DNA of 64,000 nt from positions 2,542,001 through 2,606,000 of the forward strand of contig NW_024037074.1 in NCBI RefSeq assembly GCF_015706575.1, written 5' to 3'. This document shows positions 23,601-35,392 of this stretch, one piece after another. A program made the translations under genes and the position numbers. Under the pieces are notes generated by a model, which did not search any database, was not told the origin of the DNA, and saw only the letters and a program-made list of their open reading frames with translations. Position 1 is the first letter of the stretch. Every line of letters starts with the position of its first letter. The DNA comes from Patiria miniata (taxonomy: Eukaryota; Echinodermata; Asteroidea; Valvatida; Asterinidae).

Positions 23601-23799
23601 CAGGCTGAAACCGGAGATATTGAAACGCCAGCCTGATATGGGCGACATTGGCTTGTGACAGACTCTCATGGACCGTTTAACCGGTAGAACCAGCACTTAA
23701 AACTCAGAGATCCCTGTGAGCAAATTACAATGACAAAACTGACAAGCCTACGCGGATAGGACTCGAACTCAAGGCCTCCTTCTAAAAACCTTTTTTTTT

Positions 23800-24780
23800 T
23801 TCTTTTCTTTTTAAATAAACAATAAATAAAAATTCTCTCAGATGGAAAATTCCATTGACAAGGGGACTTGTTATTTTTTCACTTTGTGCGTTGTACCGCA
23901 TTACCGGATTTGGTTGACGTCATGACACATGTAGCATTGGAAAGTAATCAAACTGACGCGTTTTACCCATGTGAAAATGAATCACTGTGAGGACGTCTAT
24001 TATAGGAGTATTGATCCAACCCAACCCCCCCCCCCCCCCAAAAAACCCCCAAATACACAAGAAGTCATTGTAAAACCTATTCCCATAAAACATTTCATCA
24101 ATTTATTTATTGGTTGAATACGTCTGTATAAATAAGGTTAGAGTCAAAGTGCTAACATTTGAACGTTTTAATCTGTAATACGCCCCACCCCAAGCGACCA
24201 TAAACGCGCCTTAGAAAGACCCTAATGGTTTCATATAAAATTTACATAAACTGAGCCTCTTCCATCTAATATTATGAAGGGATATTTTCAATCAGTCTCA
24301 CCATGAGTGCGTGTTTGGATACTTAAACTGGGAAAGGAAATTAATTGAATGAAATGTGTTATCCTGCAGTGACTAAAGAGCGCTACCGAGTGGGCGTAAT
24401 GGAACCTTGATCGAGGCATACATTTTGGTGCTTCTGAAATACGGACGTCGGACTTTAATTTAACAACAAATTACCTGGTCTATGACGTCAACGATAGAGC
24501 TCCCAACATTTACTTGCATGAAAATAATTAATGAGGCCTACATGAGCTACTAAAGTGGCTCACGGCGACTAAATTTTAATGTTTATAGTACATTATACAT
24601 CGCAGGGAAAACCGAGCCCATAAATGCACTCCTTCTACACACAATGCGACGAAGTACACAAGTGCTGCGTGTTGGAAAAAGACGTTAGCGATGCGTTCGT
24701 TAGCTTGGCCCCGCAAACGTACCAACCCGAAGTGGAATGACAATGTCACCGAAAATCTGAAAATGAAGTGTCTGTGTTTC
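23800..24780. other. Unassigned spacer
   Basis: A C run lies near 24030. No gene or recognisable element is seen before the MITE at 24789. Confidence 0.35.
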
Positions 24781-24788
24781 GGTAACAG

Positions 24789-25081
24789 CAAGGGTGGATC
24801 GAGAACACAATTTTTTGGGGGGCCAAAAAAAATTTAATCCCCAAAAAGTGGGTCAAAAAAATTACGGCGTGGTTCGAATTTTTTTTTTTTGATTTAGATG
24901 CTCTGTGGTGCCATCTGAGGCATTTTTCTGACCACTTTAACCAATGGGTTTTTTGAGGAAAAGATGGTGATGTACTCATTGCCTGCCTTTATTGCGACGT
25001 CACATAAAAAAAATGGTTTCGTTTTTTTTTTTTGGGGGGGGGAATAGCCCCTTTGGCCCCCTCCCCCTGGATCTGCCCTTG
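24789..25081. mobile_element. hAT-like MITE, CAAGGGCGGATC family, copy 3 (inverted)
   Basis: A perfect 8-bp duplication, GGTAACAG, lies at 24781-24788 and 25082-25089. The ends are CAAGGGTGGATC and GATCTGCCCTTG. The internal sequence is the reverse orientation of 15237-15561 (TGCCTGCCTTTATTGCGACG). Confidence 0.9.
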
Positions 25082-25232
25082 GGTAACAGCTTTAAAATCC
25101 TTGAAAACTTATTGTGATTGGAAGTAATTCCCCCCCCCAGTAATATTCATGAACTTCATATGAATCGTTACGTTCATTGCGTGGGTATAGGCCATTTAAA
25201 AAAATGTACGTAACTCAGGAGGACCGTTTGCC

Positions 25233-25310
25233 AACGTTGTTAACGTTTGCCAACGTTAGTAGCAAACAGTCGGTCCTACCTGTGCAAACGTTGACAAACG
25301 TTCTAACGTT
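25233..25310. promoter_or_regulatory. Cluster of six AACGTT palindromes upstream of PLSCR gene A
   Basis: AACGTT occurs at 25233, 25242, 25252, 25287, 25297 and 25305, several of them within GCCAACGTT or CAAACGTT. The cluster lies inside a loose inverted repeat bounded by GGACCGTTTG and CAGTCGGTCC. It ends about 180 bp before the first scramblase codon, so a promoter role is plausible. A small decayed transposon is the alternative. Confidence 0.4.
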
Positions 25311-25490
25311 GGAAATCGTTTAGCAATACACACAGTGATCTGGATCATAGGACTGAATACGCGCTTCACGATTTCAGAACGCATGCACGAAACATACTTG
25401 GATCTACCTGGATTTACCTCTTGAACGCCTTCTCATTCGGACTCGCATTCTTCCTCAACAGATTTGTGTGCAGAGAAGACAAGCTAAATT

Positions 25491-28400
25491 ATGGACGACA
25501 AATCAGGACAACCGGGACAGCCGATGCAAGCTTTCGGTCAACCACAGCCGGGGTACCAATCGCAACCGCAGCCAGGCTACGGTCAACCACCACAGGCCTA
25601 TGGTCAACCTCAGCCGGGCTACGGTCAACCCCAGCCGGGCTACGGTCAACCCCAGCCGGGCTACGGACAGCCGCCTGCCCCACCCGGCTATGCTGGCGGT
25701 CAACCCGTGAGTATAACAATGTCCCTTTTTGAAATTGGAAACGAAGTTGTATCAGCTCTGCGCCAACTTCATAATGTTGAAGACTCAGGCACATTGTTGG
25801 GTTTGCAACTAGCGGATGGAATGCGTAGCCTATTATTTTGACATTGAAGACCCATTAGTAGTTAGAATCTGCTTAAACTTTGAAGGGTTGCAAGCCTCTA
25901 CAATTATTCGGGAAGCTTGTTCCATTGACTTACAGTGCGGGGGAAGAAAGACATCTGGTAATATTCTCTGGAGCAAGACGGGATTTTGTAAGCTTGTGAG
26001 TTTTCTGTTCGGGTAGGAGCATCTAAATTCGTGGACTCAATTGGCATGTTGGTCGATATCATATCCAACATAACATAGACCTCTCCATAGCGAAGATAAC
26101 TGAACTTGGACAGTAACAGTTGCAAGTTGTGCTGGGCGTATACCGGTAAGGTCGGCATATCCATAAAACGTCGATGTATTGAACACCTCTGGTTTGTGTG
26201 CAAAACTACTTTTTTTTTGTTTTAAACAAATAGTCACCTCATATTGATTGTATCCGAAAGCTTCTCCCAATATAATGTCCTAAACAACGCTGTGCATTAT
26301 TTGGGCAATTCCATCATTGTGAAAGGGTATATAGTGTTATGTCCGTGATAGAGCCAATTAACCAGGATATCAAATGAAGGATTCATAGAAATGAGCCACA
26401 ACTCCTAGTCTGTAATCTCCTGGACATTACTAGATGACGGATGCATGTGAGTAGACAAATACTTTTCCTGGTTAATAACTGAGTTATTAAAAGCGCTGTC
26501 GCGGACATTACGTAACGCTGGAATAGCCAATTTGTAAACTGACAAGAGAAGGGTCAATTTCAGTTGGTCATGATTGTGTACCAACGATGTCGATTTCCAT
26601 GAAATCGATTTTAGATCCTAAGTTATTAGACCCTGTTGTTGCTCACAACCGATTTCAGTTCTATTAATGAATGACACACACTCTATCTCCATCAATCAGT
26701 TCAATCGGGAAAGAAGGCTTTCTTGGAAAACTTGTAAAGCTTTTAAAGGCTTTTTAAAATGTAGAGCCGGGAGCAAAACATGAGCGGAATGCGCTACTCA
26801 CTTTGTTTGGACTGTGCTAAGACGCTTAGGGGCCTCGTAGCCGAGCGGTTATAGAGCGCGGAGCTACGGAGTGGAAGGTTGGCGGTTCGAATCCCATTCG
26901 GACTAAAAACTCCCTCTGACGACCCAGCAGTGAAAAAAAACGGGTCCCTGATTCGCTCAGGGAAGGTACGACGGCGAGAGGAGAGGAGATGGGCACCGCC
27001 ACTCGTATGCCGCGCCCAAGACACACTGGACCTCTAACATCCCACTGTCCCCGACGGCCAATAATGGCTACGGGACCTTTACCTTTTACTTAAGACGCTT
27101 ACATTGTATGTCCTGTGGTCAGCGCAAACAGCTGATACGTTCGTTGCACGGGATCGCCAAATTGGAACACAATGAAAACGTTGCAGCAAATGTATTCAAA
27201 ATCACTCCGATCCATATGCATTGATTGGAGTGAAAGATTTCTTTAAAATTGCAGTCTCGTTTTTTGTCTCGCATCAAATGCCTTCTTGGACCTCATGTTC
27301 GGTTCGAGGAAGACTTTCACATTCATCCTATTTCCCGCGCTTTTGTCTTTTCTCTCCTGCCAGATCATGGGCCAGCCGGGCGTTCCTGGTGCGTTGCCGG
27401 GACAACCGGCGCCGACGCAGTGGATGCCCGCCCCTCAAAGTATACCCGGATGTCCTCCCGGCCTGGAGTATCTGACGCAGATCGATCAGCTTCTGGTCCA
27501 CCAACAGGTCGAGCTCTTTGAAGGTACGGTGTGCTGTAAAAATTTGGACTCTCTGAAATACGGACGCATTAGTCATACTGCGCATGCTCAGTGGCCAAAT
27601 TTCATAGGGGTGCAAATTTCAGATGACAACAGCACCAATTATGGACAAGTTCGAGAGGGCAGATTATGAAAAGTCTTTGATTTTCGACGTAATTTTGCGC
27701 CTGCGCGCGAATGTCACGAGTCAACCGAATACGGTTAAACCTCATTAACAAAACTTTTCGACCCTGGTTCCCTGCACTGCGTTATAATGAACGCGACCAC
27801 TCGTAACCAGTGATAGGACGATCATGAATTATAGATGAAGTTTACCAGAGTTATCCAACTATGGTTGACTGTAACGCGAGTTCGAGTGACGTTGGTCGAC
27901 GGTTGCATATTTTTTACCATTATTTTGAATTGATTATTTGTTACTTTTAAAAAACATACATGTACATGTATACCTTGTTGTATTTTTGATCAAATTTTGT
28001 TTGAATTGAGACTTGTTACTTTTTTTTTCATTATTATAATGTTTGTTATTATTTGAGATACTGTGTTTGAAAATTTGTATTGTATCATTGAATTGGAAAG
28101 AAAGAAAGAATTTAATTGGTTATCTATTTGACAGGTCGTATCATGTGCCTTGCTTTTAGTTTCCTTTGTTCACCATTCATTCATCAGTTAATTGAATTAT
28201 TGTCTTTATTTTTTTTTTTTTAACTGGTTTTTCTTTTAGTTTTCACCAACTGGGAAACGTCTAACCGATATCAGGTCAAGAACAGTGTGGGACAACAGAT
28301 CTACTTCGCTCATGAAGGTATGCATTTTTATTATTAAAATCTGTTAGAGCGGGGCTGGCAAATTTTAATAAATAAAGATGTTTCCATACTAAACCACATT

Positions 28401-31400
28401 TTGGAAAAGTTTTGGACAGTCTTGATGAATGTTGCCAGTCATTAAACTTTAAAAAAAGCATACAATATTGTTTAAAATTTATAGAACGACACAGCTGTTT
28501 TTGAATAGCTCAGCATGCAAAAATAATCTTAAAGTAGTTATTTTGCATATTTTTGTTCCAAACAGAATCTGACGTTTGCCAGAGGCAGTGCTGTGGACCA
28601 CAACGTGGCTTCACCATGCATATTACAGACAACATGCAACAGGTAGGTCAGTGTCTCAAAAGGTCATTATATAGAATCTTCAAAGGCCCCTCGCGTGACG
28701 CGTGATGATGAGAGTGCATCACTTCTCCGCTTACGGTCGGCTAGGCCGCATCCGAATTGGCTAAAGCCGGTGTCATATAAAATTCGGACTCCTATGAAAT
28801 CTGCTCTCCTTGATCTTATATGGTCTACGACCCTCACACGTGACTTGGCACTGTTCTTGGGTGCGTTCGATTAGCTAATTCCCTGTTTATACACAGGGTT
28901 AAAAGCACTGCCTTAAAAAAACACTGCATAAACGTGAATAGTGACTATTGCAATAATAATTCAGAGTGAGTCGAGTTCAGCACAGGAAATCACGCAGCCA
29001 GTCAAGAGTAAGATCACACACTAAACGAGAACGACCAATGACGAGGAGAATTGGCTTACCTTTGTCAAGTGAATTTGAACAACTCGTTGCTGGGCTAATG
29101 GAAACTGCAAGACTTGTTCGTTCGTTCGTTCGTTCGTTCGTTCGTTCGTTCGTTCGTTCGTTCGTTCGTATGGACTAGTGTCTGGGTTAACAGCTTCAGT
29201 TCGAGAAGTCTTCTCTTAACAGGATCACCACAGGAAGGTAGCTGTCATGATCCTAAGACTTGTGATTAACTAAAACGCACATTATGCATATCCATTACAG
29301 TCTTGTCAATCAGAACATGACTCTTCTGTTAATCACTTCGGCATTTATATATAACATGTATTTATGATTGGTCATTTCAGGAGGTCATCCGAGTGAGCCG
29401 TGAGTTCAAGTGCTGTGCCGGTTGCTGCTGGTGTGCCAATGTCGATTGCTGTGGCTTCGAAGTAGCCGTAGAGGCGCCTGTGGGACAGGTCGTGGGATAC
29501 GTGCGACAAGCGTAAGTCTTATGCTCATATCATTATAAGTCTTATATTCAGCGTAATGACTCTTCTGGTTTCGAGTTTTAGACAGTCTTTTCGCAAAAGA
29601 GTCTCGCTTGATTATGCATGCTTTACGTGCGACAAAGTAAGTCGTATGCCTATATCGTAAGCCTTATCTGCCTATATATCGTAAGTATTTTTTCAGTGTC
29701 ATAAGTCTGTTTAACACTGTCGTAAAGTATGTAGAACCCTTTAATACAGATTAAGTCTCACAGTCACATTGTGTTGAAGACGTATTGAAAGTTTCATTTT
29801 GGTATGCTTGTGAGGATTTGGCGCACTAACGGAAGCTTGATTGGCACTTTCAAGAAGTCGATTCACATCCAGCATTCGAGTTTCACGGATTGCTCCTCAT
29901 TATCAACCCACGTAGCGAATGATGTATAATGGGCCTGGTACGCTATCCACCACGTTCCATTGAAGACATTGCACGATATTGAACAGAATGCTTGAATGAG
30001 CTGTCACTTCGAAGACACATTTCTGTTACAGTTCTTTGTTGACATTAATACTGATTTAAAAAAAAAAGTAGAAAGATGTTCTTAATATATGATCTGGACC
30101 CATGTGAAAACTGCCTGGACAAATTAACACAGCATTGAATGTATATTAATTTACGTTCTTACTTCTAAAGAATAAAACTAAGGAACTGACGGTTTACAGT
30201 GAAATTTACTCTAAATTTAAATTGAAATAATTTAGCAAAGAATCACCTTAACGGAAACTTGAGTGAAAACTCGACCTGTTCGTTTGAATGCATTTCACAA
30301 TTATTAATCGTCTTGTCTCTAGTTTCAGTTGAACAGAGTAAGTTTAAAAGAGTGAAATGTCTTCTTTTTTTGGAAAAAAAGAACTTTACTGATTGATTTA
30401 TTATATCGAGTGATTCAAGACGCCTTCACCCCAACTTTTGGTAGAGTGCTTTTTAAATTTCGTTATTTGTTCCCCCCCCCCATTTTTAGTCAGAGTGGTT
30501 GGTCGCCCCATTATGACATCCTGAACGCCAACAGGGAGCCCGTGCTGAAGATCCGTGGACCGTGCTGCGTCTGCCAGGGCGCCTGCTGCACGTGGGACCA
30601 AAATTTCAATGTAAGAGCCTCTCTGATTGGTGGATTGTAGGTAGTGATCTGCTCTCATTGGTTGGTTTTAAGCATGGGTGACTTGGATATTCTGTGATTA
30701 TTTTCATTGGTGCATTATTTTACCTAATAGTATGTAACAAAAGTTATGAATGGTTACAATTGACCTATCGCGGTAGAATCGCGTCAACGCAGCTTGTGAA
30801 ATAATGTCCAATTACATGATGTACAAATGGACGCGGAACCCGCAAAATCCGAGACAAACGAAAGTTAGTGTCCAAAAACTCCATGGGGTTGTCCAAAGCC
30901 CGGTTCATGCTCTTCACGAAAGCGAAAGCGAACGCGAATTTGTGACGTCATGGCAAGTATTCGCGCTGCGAATTCGTAAAAGTTGAACATATTTCAACTC
31001 GGGCGAATTTCGCAGCGAATGTTTCATGACGTCAAATTTGCTTCGCATTCGCTTTCGCATGAAGTATGAACCGGGCTCAAGGGGCGTGGCTAAGTCGCAA
31101 ACGGCGATAAAGGTCAATTACCTTAATGTCTTAAAATTCTATGATAAGAGCCATTTATAATTACCGAAAATGGTACAGTCGGAGACATTACCATAGACTT
31201 GTGCACAAACAATAATTTTTCAATTTTTGTGAATACTCCCTCCCCTCATATCAAACAACTAAAAGTACTAGAATGTGTCTCCCTATTAGGTACAATTTTC
31301 TTAATGTCAAGAACCGACGTTTTGAATGGATGACTTTTAATTGTAAATATTTTTTTTACCTCTTAGGTCATGAGTACTGATTTGGCTAACGAAGTCGGCA

Positions 31401-33106
31401 AAGTCAGCAAGCAATGGAGCGGATTCGTCAAGGAAATCTACACCAACGCCGACAACTTTGGCGTTTCCTGTAAGTTCACGAAGTATTACCAAAAAAACAC
31501 ACGGACAGCGTATTACATGTAGTTTGAAGGGCAACATTTTCCGCCTGTACCTTTCAAATAGAAAAAAATCGCGAAAAAAAAGGTTTTTAAAAAGGAACAA
31601 AAGAAGATTCCAGTCAATGTTTAATATCCTATATGTATGTGAAGAGAAAATACAAGCTTGGTAGGAACGGGAATAGACGAACCCTATATGGGCGGTAGAT
31701 GTCGAAAGAGAAGCCAAAATATAACTGGACAATGAATGGCGCCATCATGTGTTAGAAGTTGTGTGATTTTATCAAATGCTAACTTTAGGGATATATGCCC
31801 GAATCAACTGGCTGCGGCAGGGAGTAACACACGTCTACGGGAATTGGCTGTAGCCACAAGCCAATGACTTCCACAGGCGCACGTGCCGCAGCCACAACTT
31901 TCGGACACGGCCTTAAGAACCTTCTTTCTCAAAATGTTCTATAAACGCAAATTTATTATTTTATTTAAAAATAATATTCGTGATTGTAATTTTCAGTTCC
32001 TACTGATCTTGACGTCAAGGTAAAGGCCACACTACTTGGGGCCGTCTTCTTAATTGTAAGTATAAGCATTTATCTGTCATTATTTTAAATTGACAAACGA
32101 AATGTACTTTTCTATCTTTCTGCTTAAATGGCTTAAATTTGGAAATGGTCTGCCATTGAGGTTTTGATATACATATACATGTAAAAAACACAAGGTATAA
32201 TACAGTTGACTCTCGTAAGTACAAACTCAATCAGACCTAGCCAAAATGTTTGTTATAACCAGAATTTGTATTAACAGTGTTCGTACTAACGATAGTCGAT
32301 TGTATAGGGGTACTATTATCATGATCAGAGGGTCAGGGGTTGGAATCCACCTGCTGGGCAATATATATGTTATGTCCTTGGGCATGACACTTAACCCCAA
32401 TTGCCTCTCTCCATCCTGGAGTATACCTGCAAAGGGTATACCAGCATTAGCAGGAGAGTAACTTGCGATGGACTGTTCGCTATGGAGTGTCATGACCTAG
32501 CGGTTAAGAGCACCACACCGGACTCATGCTCAGTTGTTTCAGAGGCAGCAGAATGTGGCTTCGGGCCTGGGTTGTGCCCTTAAGCAAGGCACTTAACCAT
32601 TATTGCTTTGTCCTTCGGATGGGACGTAAAGCCATAGGTCCCGTGTGTTGTGTGATGCACGTTAAAAAACCCAGTAACACTTATCGCTATTGAAGAGAAG
32701 GGGTTTGCCCCGGTGTTTCTGGCCTCCTGTTAAAACTCCCCTGCGGAGTATTTAGAAGAACTAACCAAGTACCTAATGGAAACCAGTTTGAAACTGTTTG
32801 GGCATGCCATAGGTAAACAAGTGTAATACCCGCCGTAAAGCAATGTGGGGTAGAATTCTGTCTCATTTGTTCCATGCCAGGGAAACCAGAAATAAACACC
32901 GGCCTTATAAATTGCCTCGAAACAAACATTAAATTACCGTGACATCTGTCTGGAACCTTAGTACGGATAAGAGTCAGATTAATGATACTGCTCGAGCTTT
33001 AAGTGGGGAGAGTTACGATGCAAGAAATCATTGTTTGTCCCTCTACACTCTCACTTTGCAGGACTTCATGTTCTTTGAGCAGCCGAAGAACAACAACAAC
33101 CACTAA
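25491..33106 (+). CDS. PLSCR: Phospholipid scramblase, gene A, complete
   Basis: This is a Ca2+-linked phospholipid scramblase family protein of the plasma membrane. Nine exons read 25491-25706, 27364-27523, 28240-28317, 28566-28642, 29381-29511, 30490-30610, 31367-31469, 31997-32055 and 33062-33106 (phases 0,1,1,0,2,0,1,0), giving 329 codons. Residues 1-72 are a Pro/Gly/Gln/Tyr tail with repeated PGYGQPQ. The core has [18 protein letters not shown], then [16 protein letters not shown], and a cysteine cluster C188-C201 (seven Cys) where human PLSCR1 is palmitoylated. A second cluster lies at C246-C254. The Ca2+-loop region is ADNFGVSFPTDLDV (289-302), and the single C-terminal membrane helix is [13 protein letters not shown]. 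The tail ends in NNNNH. An acceptor-like site just before 25462 suggests the 5' UTR may be spliced from further upstream. Confidence 0.95.
25600..25675. repeat. 21-bp coding repeat (GYGQPQP)n
   Basis: Three near-identical 21-bp units (core TACGGTCAACCCCAGCCGGG) extend the Pro/Gly/Tyr tail of scramblase A. The pattern fits recent slippage in frame. Confidence 0.75.
26320..26545. mobile_element. Interspersed repeat in PLSCR A intron 1, inverted copy
   Basis: It is the reverse complement of blocks at 19029-19200 (CATTACGTAACGCTGGAATA, ACTAGATGACGGATGCATG, AGTCTGTAATCTCCTGG). The ends are not resolved. Confidence 0.5.
26829..27090 (+). mobile_element. tRNA-derived SINE with perfect 11-bp target duplication
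   Basis: The head looks like a type II tRNA: A-box TAGCCGAGCGG, a variable-arm-like stretch and B-box GGTTCGAATCCCA. A 180-bp tRNA-unrelated body ends in a T-rich ACCTTTTACT tail. TAAGACGCTTA occurs directly on both sides (26818-26828 and 27091-27101) with no mismatch, which points to a young insertion in scramblase A intron 1. Confidence 0.9.
29119..29168. repeat. (TTCG)n microsatellite
   Basis: About 12-13 uninterrupted TTCG units lie in scramblase A intron 4, next to the block shared with scramblase B. The apparent protein frame here is an artefact. Confidence 0.95.
29177..29246. other. Intronic block shared with PLSCR gene B
   Basis: About 70 bp (GTGTCTGGGTTAACAGCTTC through GGATCACCACAGGAAGGTA and GCTGTC) match 40932-41005 at roughly 90% by eye. 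Both lie in intron 4 of the respective scramblase gene. The surrounding intron sequence does not match. Confidence 0.7.
30897..31077. mobile_element. Foldback MITE in PLSCR A intron 6, about 181 bp
   Basis: The inverted arms start AGCCCGGTTCATGCT and end ATGAACCGGGCT. Both arms continue with GCGAAAGCGAA-type sequence and a GTGACGTCATG / CATGACGTCAAA segment. No coding capacity is present. Confidence 0.8.
32325..32480 (+). mobile_element. SINE fragment, second family
   Basis: It contains GGGGTTGGAATCCACC, GTCCTTGGGCATGACACTTA, CTCTCCATCCTGGAGTATAC and TAACTTGCGATGGACT. It matches 23385-23600 and abuts the SINE at 32484. Confidence 0.65.
32484..32900 (+). mobile_element. tRNA-derived SINE, first family, most complete copy
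   Basis: It carries GACCTAGCGGTTAAGAGCAC, GGCCTGGGTTGTGCCCTTAAG, TTGTCCTTCGGATGGGACG, GGGGTTTGCCCCGGTGTTTC and CCCTGCGGAGTATTTAG. It serves as the uninterrupted reference for the copy split at 18636. It lies in scramblase A intron 8. Confidence 0.75.
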
Positions 33107-34144
33107 TCGTGACCCGTTTGGACGGCTGGAAAGGAGGTCACAAGTCTGCCTACGTCACATGCGTCACTGCTGATTGAGCTATCATTAGAAAAATATATAT
33201 ACATAACGTATTCATTTTTGTTCAACTTGCGGGATTTCGTGATAAAAAAAAAGTATGACCTGATCTGACAAATCGAGTTTTATTAAACCTAATGTTAAGT
33301 AATCTAATGTAAGACAATGAGTATCAGTAACTGCCAGACACAGCTTTATCGATGTCTGCTTTTGGGTTTTTTTATTTCAAGAAATGACATCAATGACAAT
33401 TGATCATGCGGAATACATGTACATTTTTTAAAAGGTGTTTTATTTCAGTACTTACGTCATAAGGGTAAGATCTCTCAATCAATAATATGTATATAGAGGG
33501 TGATAGCAAAAACATGTATGACGCCACAAAATTAATGGTTGGTGAAAAAAAGTATGAGAGATCACTGTTTAAATAATTAAAAGCTAGTATGTTCGTCTTT
33601 GATAAGAGGAGCTGTGTGTGCCTATTAAAATGCATTCCAAAATGAAAATTATTCGGATTCATCAGGGTAATACTCCTCTTGTCGGCATTCTATGTCGGTC
33701 ATCTTCCCATGTTTTGCTGATAAGGGCTCATATTTCGAAGTTTTTATTATTTTAGTTAATCAACACATCTTGGCATGTGCTACCCTTTTGTATTATTTTT
33801 ATAGACAATAGTGACTGTGTGTCATTTCTCCAGTTTTATACGCGTGTTTTTCAATTTAATAATTACCAAGATATGTATTGCACTTCGGTACCTGTTATTA
33901 ACCAAATCGTTCGCCATACATTTTGTCGACATTTGACATATTACAACAACAAAAAAAGTATCAATGATAAAGAATTAACCAACACTGTATTAAAATGCCT
34001 TATGAATCAGCGTCGTATTGTTGATTCATCGTCGAAAAAATGGAACAATCATACGGAATTGAACCATTATGTATACATTCTGTATACCATAAGAAATACA
34101 ATCGGTGTGTCATTTTTCATTAGTGTATACAACTGGGTGTGGTT
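33107..34144. other. Probable PLSCR A 3' UTR, proximal part
   Basis: This is AT-rich DNA after the scramblase A stop. The first clear AATAAA on this strand is at 35033, so the 3' UTR may be about 1.9 kb and include the MITE at 34153. The frame at 33777-34307 has no recognisable domain and low-complexity AT-driven composition, so I do not call it a gene. Confidence 0.45.
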
Positions 34145-34152
34145 ACTCTCAT

Positions 34153-34404
34153 CATGGGCGTCGCAAGGATTTTTTTCTAGAGGAGGGAAAAGCCAATGCC
34201 CCCCCCCCCCCAAAAAAATCCCTATACTTCCCAGCCTTTTCCCGATAGATCTTTTTCGAGGGTGGGCGGCACGGACATTTGCCCCCCCCCCCAACCCATT
34301 AAATTAACAACAATATGATTTCGCAAATCTTTTCCTTTTCCCCCTTTTTTTCTTGTCGGGGGGAGGGGGGGGGGGCAAGCCCCTCCCCCGTCGCGACGCC
34401 CATG
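34153..34404. mobile_element. hAT-like MITE, CATGGGCGTCGC ends
   Basis: The inverted ends are CATGGGCGTCGCAAGG and GTCGCGACGCCCATG. The flanking octamers ACTCTCAT (34145-34152) and TCTCTCAT (34405-34412) match at seven of eight bases. C and G runs lie in opposite arms. Confidence 0.75.
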
Positions 34405-35032
34405 TCTCTCATAAGTCATTTAAGATTCAAGGAGTACTCGTTATACAGTATTTATACATGTTTTTCTTCTTCCAGTTTTCTCTTTTTAACCCACGTGATT
34501 TTAATTCAGTTACGACTCTTGTCAGTTTCACAACGCTTTGTTTTTGATTGAAGAACTTTTAATGAAAAGGAACTAATTGGTATCAAGTGTATTGAAATTG
34601 CTTGTAGGAGAGGATTATGGATGATGATTTAAATGAGTTCAATTATAGCAGCTTTTTCGGCAGTTTTGATATTTTTTGTTTTGGGGTCAGTAGCCGTTTC
34701 TAAACCAAATGTTAACCACGTTCTTACTTAGAGTCAATACTATATTTTAATCAAAGATGTGTACTTTTTTATTCAACATTTTGTAAAAAGGTAGAAGCTA
34801 GGATAAGTAAACATGACATCTGTGTTAGTATGAATCTGTAATTTTATTGTAGGACTTTGAAAATGTACGATTTGATAAGAACTTTCTAAACGCTTCTGTT
34901 AACAAATTTGTTTGTACTTTTTTTCAAACAGGACTTGGTGTGTGTATATACAATTCTTTGCAGCTCAAAAGTGTGTTGATTTGCGTTTGAAAACAAAAAT
35001 TGTCTAATTCTGTTGTAGTCGGGTCACATTTC

Positions 35033-35038
35033 AATAAA
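35033..35038 (+). promoter_or_regulatory. Possible PLSCR A polyadenylation signal
   Basis: Canonical AATAAA, followed about 15-30 bases on by TGTA/GT-rich sequence. It is the first such site after the scramblase A stop. Confidence 0.45.
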
Positions 35039-35139
35039 ACGTTCTTGTACACTGTATAGCACATTGTATATTGATTGTTTTATCTTTTTTTTCATCACAA
35101 TTTTGGTACAGTTTGGGATTGTGCCATACAAGCATGGAA

Positions 35140-35370
35140 TTTGGCACACAGAGTATGAGAAAGGTGTTTGGCCATAGGGTCACCGCAGATTTGTCCTTTG
35201 AAAAAAAATATGGATAGAGTAACAAGCAGTTTTCAAAATTTTCAAAATGGCTGCCATTGATTGGTATTTTACCTATATATTTTTTTCAAAGGACAAATCT
35301 GCAATAGCCCTGCAGTAGGCTATATTCAAATCTTTTCTTCATGACCTACTCTTTCTGTGTGTCAAAGGGC
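35140..35370. repeat. Long inverted repeat
   Basis: GCAGATTTGTCCTTTGAAAAAA (35183 on) pairs with its complement ending near 35304. More diverged pairing extends outwards (CACACAGAGTATGAGAAAGG against CTACTCTTTCTGTGTGTCAA). It is probably a foldback element. Confidence 0.6.
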
Positions 35371-35392
35371 ATGTTTACCTCATCAAAGACAC

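Noticed and set aside
26829-26905. A tRNA gene of Ser/Leu type
   Set aside because: A and B boxes are good, but the sequence continues into a SINE body with target duplications, and the acceptor stem does not close properly.
33777-34307. 176-codon frame after scramblase A
   Set aside because: AT-driven composition, no domain, no splice or promoter context; the last third is the MITE at 34153 with its C runs.
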